Source: Fidelibacterota bacterium (GTDB taxonomy: Bacteria; Fidelibacterota; BS150m-G59). From it: a stretch of 21,196 bases of DNA. This document shows positions 1 to 7,333 of this stretch, piece by piece. Numbering within the stretch: the first letter of the stretch is position 1; each line of letters opens with the position of its first letter. Both the position numbers and the translations under genes were made by a program. The notes under the pieces were generated by a model that did not search any database, was not told the DNA's origin, and saw nothing but the letters and a program-made list of their open reading frames with translations. The stretch spans positions 1 through 21,196 of the forward strand of contig JADHUZ010000002.1 of the NCBI GenBank assembly GCA_016784265.1, given 5' to 3'.

Positions 1-112
1 CAATGGATTCCGGTTTTGGGTGAAAAAAAGATCGGAACGAATCACTCAGTCCATCGCATCCCAAAACGAGAAGTATCATCAAAATCAGTGTGAATTTTTC
101 CATTGCTTTCAT
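1..112 (-). CDS. N-terminus of a small lipoprotein (partial, runs off left edge)
   Basis: The reading frame starts at ATG 112-110 and is still open at the window edge, so only about 37 residues are visible. The N-terminus has a charged start (MKAMEK), a hydrophobic core rich in Leu and Ile, and then the lipobox V-L-G-C. This is a typical signal peptidase II site, so the mature protein should be lipidated on that Cys and placed in the cell envelope. The start codon overlaps the RNase R stop in an ATGA arrangement, which points to translational coupling at the end of the minus-strand operon. A second in-frame ATG lies three codons downstream and could also be used. The mature part seen so far matches no family I recognise. 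Confidence 0.7.
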   Translation of the reverse strand, partial: MKAMEKFTLILMILLVLGCDGLSDSFRSFFHPKPESI

Positions 113-1995
113 CGCGATTCAACCAATTCAAAGTCGGCTCTCAGGCGCGTTAATTCAACTTGCACAAGCCGCACTTCCACCGAATCTCCCAATTTAAATT
201 CCCGCCGTTTGCGATTTCCTCGAATAAGATGTTGCTCCGAAATGTATTCGTAAAAATCATCTCTCAGCCAGCGCAAAGCGACAAAACCTTCGCATAAATT
301 CTCAACCAATTCAACAAAAAATCCACTGGGAATCAAGCCTGTGACAACACCAGAAAATTCTTCTCCAAGATGAGATCGCATCCATCGTAGTTGCTTCAAT
401 TTCACATATTGTCTTTCCGCTCTTTCTGCAAGTCGCTCTCGCTCGGAAAGTAAATTCGCAATCTCTTCTGTGATTTTGACACTTGATTTTTCATTTCCCG
501 CTAAAATGTTTTTTACAATTCGATGAACTAACAAATCAGGATATCGTCGGATTGGAGAAGTAAAATGCGTATAATCTGCAAACGCCAAACCAAAATGCCC
601 GAGGCGATACGGGCTATATTTTGCTTTTTTCATGGCGCGCAGAGAAAGAATTTTGATTGTCCTTTCTTCCGGCTTCCCCTTTGAATATTCCATTAATTCT
701 TGAAAATCTGAAGGATTCGGATCTGGAGAAATCAATGCAGGATATTGCAAATTCCAAAGTAATTGCCGCAAATCATACAAATCGTCGTAGGAAGGCTTTT
801 CGTGCACACGATAGATAAAATGACTATCGAACATCAGTTGCTTGCGGCAGAATATCGTAACCGCGCGATTTGCCGCCAGCATAAATTCTTCGATAATTTT
901 ATTTGCTTCCAGTCGATTTTTAACCCGAATTGAAATCGGATTACCCTGCCAATCGAATTCAATAGCCGGCTCTGGGATATCCAAATCAATACTTCCATTT
1001 TCCAATCTGTTCTTTCGAAGCAACCTTGCGCAATCTCGCATAATCATAAGCGCATCAAAATGCTCGCCGTATCCTTGATCTATAATTTGTTGGGCTTCCG
1101 AATAGGAAAATCGTTTTGCGCTACGAATCTTGGATAAAAATATTTCAGTTCTGAACGGAATCCCTTTTCGGTCAATTGTCAGACGCACGGTTACAGTATC
1201 GCGAATTTCTCCTTCTTGCAAACTACAAAGATAATTCGAGATTTTTCCCGGAAACATCGGGATGACGTGGTCTCCCAAATAAACACTTGTACCTCTGCGT
1301 TTTGCTTCTTTGTCAAGCGCTGAATTAGGCTTCACATATCTGGAAACATCCGCAATATGAACATTTAGCACGAAATTCCCTTCCAAGTCATGCGAAATAC
1401 AAACTGCATCATCAAAATCTTTCGCTGTTTTCGGATCAATCGTGAAACAAAGCGTATTAGTTAAATCCTTGCGCTCGCTTCCATCCGGCAGTTTTTTGGG
1501 TGCAAATAAGAACTTTTGCGGATACTCCAACGGCAAATCCAGCGGTTGAATCACTGCTGTAAAATCAAGATCCCAAAGATCCTCTTGTGAAAATTTCCGT
1601 AAAACGATTCCTGCAATTCTGCCGTGATTAGAATTTCTTTCATCAATTTCAATTTCGACCCAATCCCCTGTCGAAATTTTCAATTTCTGCGATGGTTCGA
1701 TATAAATTTTCTTCAAGCCACGCTTGCTAATTGGCTCAACAAACAAGCGTTTCCCCTTGCGAATTGTCTGTCCGACAAATTTCTTTTGATGGCGTTGAAC
1801 GATTGCGATAATTTTACCATCGCGCAAACCATCCATTTGAATTTCGACTTTATCGCCTGGTAGCACCGTCCAGGTATTCCGACGCTGAATGGTAATATCT
1901 CGTCCATCTTCTGTTGTAACAACACCCGTTCCGCGATGCCCATGCTTGAAAATTCCACGTTGTATTTTGCCTTTAATTTTGATTCGTTTTTTCAT
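109..1995 (-). CDS. rnr: Ribonuclease R (RNB-family 3'-5' exoribonuclease)
   Basis: This is a processive, hydrolytic 3'-5' exoribonuclease of the RNase II/R family, which degrades structured RNA in the cytoplasm. The 628 residues show the family order: N-terminal OB/cold-shock-like region (about 20-130), the RNB catalytic domain (about 175-500), and a C-terminal S1 RNA-binding domain (about 545-625). The catalytic acidic cluster is visible in TIDPKTAKDFDDAV, with Asp at about 187, 193, 195 and 196. The family motif HFTSPIRRYPDLLVHR lies near 477-491. It is shorter than the enterobacterial protein and lacks a long Lys-rich tail, which is common outside proteobacteria. The start lies 8 bases after the stop of the Omp85-like gene, without a clear Shine-Dalgarno, and the stop overlaps the next lipoprotein start. 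Family assignment is secure; RNase R rather than RNase II follows from the domain set. Confidence 0.95.
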   Translation of the reverse strand: MKKRIKIKGKIQRGIFKHGHRGTGVVTTEDGRDITIQRRNTWTVLPGDKVEIQMDGLRDGKIIAIVQRHQKKFVGQTIRKGKRLFVEPISKRGLKKIYIEPSQKLKISTGDWVEIEIDERNSNHGRIAGIVLRKFSQEDLWDLDFTAVIQPLDLPLEYPQKFLFAPKKLPDGSERKDLTNTLCFTIDPKTAKDFDDAVCISHDLEGNFVLNVHIADVSRYVKPNSALDKEAKRRGTSVYLGDHVIPMFPGKISNYLCSLQEGEIRDTVTVRLTIDRKGIPFRTEIFLSKIRSAKRFSYSEAQQIIDQGYGEHFDALMIMRDCARLLRKNRLENGSIDLDIPEPAIEFDWQGNPISIRVKNRLEANKIIEEFMLAANRAVTIFCRKQLMFDSHFIYRVHEKPSYDDLYDLRQLLWNLQYPALISPDPNPSDFQELMEYSKGKPEERTIKILSLRAMKKAKYSPYRLGHFGLAFADYTHFTSPIRRYPDLLVHRIVKNILAGNEKSSVKITEEIANLLSERERLAERAERQYVKLKQLRWMRSHLGEEFSGVVTGLIPSGFFVELVENLCEGFVALRWLRDDFYEYISEQHLIRGNRKRREFKLGDSVEVRLVQVELTRLRADFELVESR

Positions 1996-2003
1996 TATTT
2001 ATT

Positions 2004-3341
2004 TCAAAATTCTCCGTACCGAACGTGAATCATTCCTGCCTTAAAGTGATTTCCAAACGGAATTCCATAATCCAAGCGGACTTTTCCAATTTTAGAATTC
2101 CAGCCAATGCCAAAACCGTAGGACAATCGTGAAATGTATTTTTCATTTTCCTGAGACAGCACACCATCTTGAAAGAGAAAAAAGTTCGTTCCCTGCAATG
2201 AATGTCCATATTCCATGCTCGAAAAATACAACCTATTCGTGGAAAATATTTCATCCGAATATCCTCTAAGATGACGATGCCCGCCATAAAAAATCAGATT
2301 GGAATTCTCCTGCCGACCCCAGACAATATCAAAACCACATTTTGCGTTCAATTGATTTTTGCATTTTATTAACGTGGGATTGAAAAAAAACCGAATCTCC
2401 TGCCAAACCGGATCTTTTTCCGACCAATGATGAATCCAGAGAGAACGCAAAGAATAGGAAAAATTGTGATCTGTTGTTTTGCGTTTTTCAAGCAAATTTC
2501 CAGTTAGAAAATTGATTTCCTTGCCATGTTTTTCCAAATGCATTTGTCCAATCCGCAACTGATAAATCCAGGATGATTTCAAAGAAACCGATGCCGCAAG
2601 AAAATATTCTCTTCGCAAAAAATTATCACCGCGATAATCTTGTGAAAATTCAAATGCCCAACCGATTTTGCGTTCAAGCAAAACTGGGCGTTGCCACGAT
2701 AATTGCATTTTCTCGAATCCAACTGATTTCCGATCCCAGAAAAACCTAAGATGACTCCCGCCACCGCGCCAAAACGGGAAATTTCCGCGAATTGAGATGG
2801 GGATTTTCGCATCTGCCAAAATTCCCACAGTTCCGGAAATTTGAACAGGATGCAATCTTTTCACCGGAAAACGGATGCACCAATTCCCCTTATTCTGAGT
2901 CAAGATTGGGTTTTTGGGATATTCTAAATCTGGCTGATTACGCAACTCCGATTCGATCCAATCCATTCGACTTTGCTGAAAAATTTCCATCGGTTGAAAG
3001 TCCGCAAAAATTTTCCATTTCTCATCGTTTAAATCTCCAAATTCCATATCCACCAATCTGACAAATGCGCCATCATCAATTGAGATTTTCAAAATTAATG
3101 TGTCACTCTTCGAGATTTTTTCAACGATATTTATTTGAGAAAACGGATGGCCTGAATTTCTTCTTTCCGCAACAAAATTCTCAAGTTTTGATTCTACGAA
3201 TTTTGGCAGCGAATCAATCTCAACAACGCTTTGAAACCAAAAAATAGGATTTCGAAATTCATTCGGTCGCACTTCCCAGTGAAGTTGAATTTGCTCCTGA
3301 GAAAAACAAATCAAAAACGAAAATATCGCCAAAATCCGCAT
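2004..3341 (-). CDS. Omp85/BamA-superfamily outer-membrane barrel protein
   Basis: I chose the ATG at 3341 (445 aa) because it gives a signal peptide (MRILAIFSFLICFSQ), has GGAG six bases upstream, and shares one base with the upstream stop (TGATG). A frame extending upstream lacks such a signal. Residues about 45-105 look like one POTRA domain (segment GHPFSQI, then IDDGAFVRLVDMEFGD). The rest is rich in alternating aromatic and polar strands. Near residue 358 LRGY matches the Omp85 loop-6 [VIL]RG[FY] motif, FQDG near 390 fits the following strand, and the protein ends RYGEF with a terminal Phe, as expected for BAM-dependent barrel insertion. It is much shorter than BamA (only one POTRA-like unit), so it is more likely a TamA-like or substrate-specific Omp85 than the essential BamA. 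It probably works in the outer membrane with the upstream surface protein. Confidence 0.75.
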   Translation of the reverse strand: MRILAIFSFLICFSQEQIQLHWEVRPNEFRNPIFWFQSVVEIDSLPKFVESKLENFVAERRNSGHPFSQINIVEKISKSDTLILKISIDDGAFVRLVDMEFGDLNDEKWKIFADFQPMEIFQQSRMDWIESELRNQPDLEYPKNPILTQNKGNWCIRFPVKRLHPVQISGTVGILADAKIPISIRGNFPFWRGGGSHLRFFWDRKSVGFEKMQLSWQRPVLLERKIGWAFEFSQDYRGDNFLRREYFLAASVSLKSSWIYQLRIGQMHLEKHGKEINFLTGNLLEKRKTTDHNFSYSLRSLWIHHWSEKDPVWQEIRFFFNPTLIKCKNQLNAKCGFDIVWGRQENSNLIFYGGHRHLRGYSDEIFSTNRLYFSSMEYGHSLQGTNFFLFQDGVLSQENEKYISRLSYGFGIGWNSKIGKVRLDYGIPFGNHFKAGMIHVRYGEF

Positions 3342-3904
3342 CAAATCTCCGTAACCATCAAAATCATCGCCTGATGTTTCAAGCCACGTCGCTCGTCGTG
3401 TCTGCCTCTGTAATTTGCTTCCAGTGAAATTTGCTCTGTGATTTGCCATTGGAGATTAATTTTCCAACAAAAATTCCGCCCTGTCTGATTCCCATCAACC
3501 ATTTCTGGCGGAAGCAAAATCGTTTCATTTTCGGTGAAAACCTGTGAAAATTGAACAGAATTATTTAAGTAAATCACTTTACTTGAAAATATAACGGAAC
3601 CAGAAATTGCTAACATTCGAGCAACATATTGTGTCCTATCGAACTTTCCATTGTCAATCTGAAATTCCATCGTGGAATTCGTATTGAGCATTCTATTTTG
3701 TTTCCAATCGAGTTTAATCCGATTTGATTCAACGGCTCGATTGTTCCACAATCCCAACGGCGAGAGGATATTTTTCTGCGAATTTTCCCCAAAAAGCAAC
3801 CACGAAGAATCTTCAAATTTCAAGCGCCCGCCGGCTCGCAACTGCTGAAATTCGCTGGAAGAATTTCCCTGATATAGATTATGATTTCGGTTAAAATTAT
3901 ATTT
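3341..3904 (-). pseudogene. C-terminal part of the SprA-like surface protein, separated by an in-frame TAA
   Basis: This stretch continues the reading frame of 3905..6322 with no frame change; only the TAA at 3907-3905 divides them. The 187 codons after it are open and protein-like: KYNFNRNHNLYQGN right after the stop, then short alternating beta-type segments, ending at the TGA that shares a base with the Omp85-like start. No ATG, GTG or good ribosome site lies near its beginning; the first usable codon would be a TTG at 3841, which would drop about 20 plausible residues. I therefore read it as the detached C-terminus of a single protein of about 990 residues, translated only if the stop is read through or if the stop is an assembly error. 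It could also be expressed as a separate fragment by reinitiation. Confidence 0.65.
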
Positions 3905-6322
3905 TTAATCGATGTTAATCGAGTTTTTTCCCTTTTTCAACAAAAATCCAGTTCTACCATTCCACAACGAGCGATTGGTGTTTTGATTTTCTGGCAAAAA
4001 TACATTTTGCCACGAAAAAAGACTATCCGTAATGTCCGCCGCCGCATCCCATTCGAGTCGCCATTTCAATAATATGTCCTGTGGAAAACGAAAGCGTTTC
4101 GTAAAATGGAGGTGTTGTTCCAAAGAATTCGCCGCTTCGTCAGTCGGTTCAATCAATATCTGGCGGATAAAATCGCCAAATTCCGATTTCACATGCTCCT
4201 GCAAATCAAAATCGTATTCATAATTTCCCGTGCCTTGCGGTACTTCGACGAACATCCACCGAGAGCGATATTGGATTTTCTTGGAAAAATCGACGGAATA
4301 TCGAAATTTCGTGTGCGAAATCTTCGGTGGCGAAGTCAAATCCAACGAAAGATTCGGGACCCATTTTCCGACTTCTTCATCCATCAAAAAACGAGTAGAA
4401 ATCGTATGAAACCACCGTTTTTTCGATTGCGTGGAAATCCGAATCGAGCGCCAGAAAGTATCGGATTTTGAATCGATTCGGTGCTCTCGACGCATTTCAA
4501 TTTCGGCATTTTTCCAATTTAATCGAGAAAAATATCCAGTGTTTCGTGGCGGATTTTGATTTTCCAGATAATCATGCAGAGCACGATCTTCCCAGCCCGC
4601 AATCATGCGCAATCCCCCGGCAATTGCGCCAACTTCCGCCGTTGTGTTTTTTTTCTCGCTGTTAAGCATAGATTTTTCCAGATATTCCTGCTTTGCTCGA
4701 ATGTAAAAATGTTTCAAATTTCCAATTTCAGCCGAAGCATTGATGCCATTTGCCTTGCCATTTCCAATTTGCAAAAACAAAGGCTCGCAGACAAAATTAT
4801 AGAATTTGTTATTTTTGGCGCCGAGACCGATTTTAAGCCACTGCAATTTCGGATTATCCCCAGAACGAATCAAATAACGATCCAAAATTCTGATATTTGC
4901 ATCTGGATTAAATGCGGAAAATTTTGACCCGACATAGCCAAATTCAGAATGCACATTCCACGAAAATTTCTCGTCGCCATGCTTTTCATTCCATTTTCCC
5001 AAAATCGCATTTTGACTTGTCGCAATCGTTGATAACAGAATTTCTCGATTTTCGCGACGAAACGAATATTGAAAAGCAGAAAGCGCTTTCGGATCACTAT
5101 TCACGGCTGAAAATCCCGGATTGTAATCACCTTGTTTCAATCCAACAAACTCAAATTCTTTCTCCGAAAGTTTTTGGTAACTCCCATTTCCAACTCCGAC
5201 AAAAACAAACTCAACATCCAAATCACCGTCGTTTGCAAATTGAAAATACGATTGTCCAGTCGTGGAATCCGTTAGTTCGATATAATTTCCATCAGCAACC
5301 GAACGAACGCCCTGCAAATGTTGCGATTCCAAGCCCCACTGAATTTTTGAACTTTGCCATTCTCGAACATCAGAAATCGAAAAATCGCCGAATTTCGTTT
5401 TTGCGGTCGCGCCAATTTGCGTTCGGTCGTGAGAATATGGCGAAAGATATTCAAATTGCACAATCACTTCCTCGCCTTTGGATGCAATTTCCTCAGAGAA
5501 AGTGATAGAACTTGAAGTAATCCAAAAATCACGGTTTTGTTCCAGCTGGATTCCGCCATGATTGGCAATTACGGAAATCACCTGAATTGGTTTTTCGTTT
5601 TTTCTGCCTGTTAAAAAATAAGGTCCCTGCAAATTTTTTTGCACTTGAATTCGCTGTGTTTTTGCGATGCCATCCGGCGCAATCCACGAAATATTGAAAT
5701 CCAAAAATTCTCCATTGTGAGAAGATTTTACGCCTTTTCCGGAATACCGAATTTCTCCGACTGCCGCCAATTCTTGTTGCGCTTTGATCGAACCAATTTC
5801 GAGTGATGTTTTTTGATTTGTTACACTGAGCATCATTTCCTCGATCGAAGAAATCGGCGTACTAATTCCCTGCGCTGATGCAGTCATTCCGTCATCATGC
5901 ACTTTGGCTTGAATTAGCCAGTTTTCCGTCAGTTTTCCATTCAAATTCAAATCAATTCCAGAAATTGTGCGATTGCTCACATGATTATCCAAACCGAAAC
6001 CGCGAGATATTTTCATCTTCCGAATTAGCGGATTTTGCGGAATTAAAAGGTGTTTTTTTCGATGTTTTCCATTATCCTGAATTGTCGAATCAGATGAAAC
6101 CATTTGATATTTCGGCTCGGATGATGCCATTGGCAAGCGAAAACCAACGCAGAACAACTCGCTCAGAGAATCATCAGAAAAGACTGTTATTTGCATGTTT
6201 TTCTGCTCGAAATTGAATGGATTTCCAGTTGAATCAACGACCAAAAATACGCAAAAAGAAGAGTCCGGAAGAACAAACGGATAGTTTACAATCAGAGTGT
6301 CTTGCGCAAACAGCCAAGACAC
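3905..6322 (-). CDS. Large SprA-like outer-membrane/surface protein, N-terminal part, truncated by in-frame stop
   Basis: The 805-residue frame resembles the very large secreted barrel proteins of FCB bacteria related to the type IX secretion protein SprA. It has an LNLNGKLTENW segment (about 125-135), a GPYFLTG motif (233-239) followed by a short beta module ending VIVQFEYL, then many aromatic beta-strand repeats. The assignment to a SprA-like family is from pattern only. The first usual start codon is GTG 6322, giving MSWLFAQD, but this removes most of an obvious signal peptide: in-frame codons upstream read IRKICKIFVFVSWLFAQ. A non-ATG start (ATT 6352 or CTG 6355) overlapping the end of lgt is therefore likely. 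The gene ends at TAA 3907-3905, after which the same frame stays open to 3341. It sits between lgt and an Omp85-like gene, which could assist its assembly. Confidence 0.6.
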   Translation of the reverse strand: MSWLFAQDTLIVNYPFVLPDSSFCVFLVVDSTGNPFNFEQKNMQITVFSDDSLSELFCVGFRLPMASSEPKYQMVSSDSTIQDNGKHRKKHLLIPQNPLIRKMKISRGFGLDNHVSNRTISGIDLNLNGKLTENWLIQAKVHDDGMTASAQGISTPISSIEEMMLSVTNQKTSLEIGSIKAQQELAAVGEIRYSGKGVKSSHNGEFLDFNISWIAPDGIAKTQRIQVQKNLQGPYFLTGRKNEKPIQVISVIANHGGIQLEQNRDFWITSSSITFSEEIASKGEEVIVQFEYLSPYSHDRTQIGATAKTKFGDFSISDVREWQSSKIQWGLESQHLQGVRSVADGNYIELTDSTTGQSYFQFANDGDLDVEFVFVGVGNGSYQKLSEKEFEFVGLKQGDYNPGFSAVNSDPKALSAFQYSFRRENREILLSTIATSQNAILGKWNEKHGDEKFSWNVHSEFGYVGSKFSAFNPDANIRILDRYLIRSGDNPKLQWLKIGLGAKNNKFYNFVCEPLFLQIGNGKANGINASAEIGNLKHFYIRAKQEYLEKSMLNSEKKNTTAEVGAIAGGLRMIAGWEDRALHDYLENQNPPRNTGYFSRLNWKNAEIEMRREHRIDSKSDTFWRSIRISTQSKKRWFHTISTRFLMDEEVGKWVPNLSLDLTSPPKISHTKFRYSVDFSKKIQYRSRWMFVEVPQGTGNYEYDFDLQEHVKSEFGDFIRQILIEPTDEAANSLEQHLHFTKRFRFPQDILLKWRLEWDAAADITDSLFSWQNVFLPENQNTNRSLWNGRTGFLLKKGKNSINID

Positions 6323-6344
6323 AAAAACAAAAATTTTACAAATT

Positions 6345-7112
6345 TTACGAATCAGATGGTAACTTTTTCCAAATTAAAAACAGATAAACGCCCAAAACGA
6401 TGAGTCCGAGCCCGATAAGTTGCGCCATCGTGAAATCAGGATTTTGCGTGAGATAATCGTCTTTCTGCCGAAAGAATTCTATCAAAAACCGTTCCAAGCC
6501 GGCAAACGCAAGATAGATTGCAAATAAACCGCCGCGAAACGAGATTCTTTTTCTGAAGCACCACAAAACTCCAAAAATCACGAAACTCGCAAGCGTTTCA
6601 TAAAGTTGCGTCGGATGAAGCGCAACGCCAGTTGGTGCCGCACACATCGGATCTGAAAATGTGATTCCCCACGATAGTGCCGTTTCGTAGCCGTAGCAAC
6701 ATCCAGCGAAAAAACAGCCGATTCTGCCAATGCCATAAGCAACAATCATCACAGGAGCAATTGCGTCTAAAATCGTTTTCAATGGATATTTGTTTTTCCG
6801 AACTCCGTGCAAAACAAGCATCGCACCGCCCAATAATCCACCGAAAAAAACCATTCCAGAACGGGAAAAAATCAGATTCAAAATTGGTTCTGGACTACCG
6901 CTAATTTTTGTCAGAATCACATAATAAATTCGCGCACCGATGATGCCGCCAATTGCCGCCCGCCAGAAAATCATATCCACAGCTTCGATTGGTATTTTTA
7001 AACGCAGAAATTCTTTTTTCAGAATCCAAAGCCCTGTTAAAAAAGCCAACGCCATCATTAAACCATAAGTCGATATTGTGAAATCGCCAATTCGGAAAAG
7101 TTCTGGATGCAT
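6345..7112 (-). CDS. lgt: Prolipoprotein diacylglyceryl transferase
   Basis: Lgt moves a diacylglyceryl group from phosphatidylglycerol to the lipobox Cys of prolipoproteins, the first step of lipoprotein maturation in the inner membrane. The 255 residues are hydrophobic with about seven membrane segments and carry the family signature GRIGCFFAGCCYG, the HPTQLYE motif after it, and the N-terminal YGLMMALAF segment. Length and motif order match Lgt. It is the first gene of the minus-strand operon. AGAGGT lies about 12 bases upstream of the ATG and serves as a plausible ribosome site. Its TAA lies inside the region that encodes the probable signal peptide of the next gene. Its substrates include the several lipoproteins encoded in this window. 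Confidence 0.95.
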   Translation of the reverse strand: MHPELFRIGDFTISTYGLMMALAFLTGLWILKKEFLRLKIPIEAVDMIFWRAAIGGIIGARIYYVILTKISGSPEPILNLIFSRSGMVFFGGLLGGAMLVLHGVRKNKYPLKTILDAIAPVMIVAYGIGRIGCFFAGCCYGYETALSWGITFSDPMCAAPTGVALHPTQLYETLASFVIFGVLWCFRKRISFRGGLFAIYLAFAGLERFLIEFFRQKDDYLTQNPDFTMAQLIGLGLIVLGVYLFLIWKKLPSDS

Positions 7113-7143
7113 TTTCTTAAACCTCTATTAAACTCAAATTACA

Positions 7144-7162
7144 CATCCTGAAATTTAGGATG
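7144..7162. promoter_or_regulatory. Short perfect inverted repeat in the lgt/lepA divergent intergenic region
   Basis: CATCCT and AGGATG form a perfect 6-bp stem around a 7-base AT spacer (GAAATTT). It lies 32 bases upstream of the lgt start and about 170 bases upstream of lepA, in the only divergent promoter region of the window (7113-7333). An operator for the minus-strand operon is possible. It is not followed by a T-tract, so a terminator is unlikely. No promoter hexamers stand out clearly, and the rest of the 221-base intergenic region shows nothing else I can support. Confidence 0.3.
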
Positions 7163-7333
7163 ATTAGGAGAAATACGAACCTGATTTCTTATGAAGAATC
7201 CTCCGATTTATGAAAAAGCAACAAAATGATGCAATTGCTCAAAAAGTGTTCTCAGCAGGATGGGATTTCACCAAATCACTTAATCAAAATCTATTCACTA
7301 AAAAGTGATAAGAATTTCGGTAAATTATGGGTT

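Noticed and set aside
3342..3449. An upstream start for the Omp85-like protein at 3449
   Set aside because: It would hide the signal peptide and overlap the preceding gene; ATG 3341 has a ribosome site and a TGATG junction.
3905..3907. Reassignment of TAA as a sense codon in this genome
   Set aside because: TAA ends several clear genes here (lgt, the CPBP protease, the OMPP1-like barrel) at the expected family length, so general reassignment does not fit.
4106..5505. Several plus-strand open frames opposite the SprA-like gene
   Set aside because: They lack ribosome sites and protein-like composition; the minus-strand frame is continuous and contains recognisable family patterns.
7210..7308. 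A 32-residue plus-strand frame (MKKQQNDAIAQKVF...) upstream of lepA
   Set aside because: No ribosome site and no recognisable features; it lies in another frame from lepA. Kept only as a possibility of a leader peptide.
7226..7333. An N-terminal 36-residue extension of LepA from the ATG at 7226
   Set aside because: The canonical LepA N-terminus starts at ATG 7334 and gives the normal length of 599 residues; the extension resembles nothing in the family.
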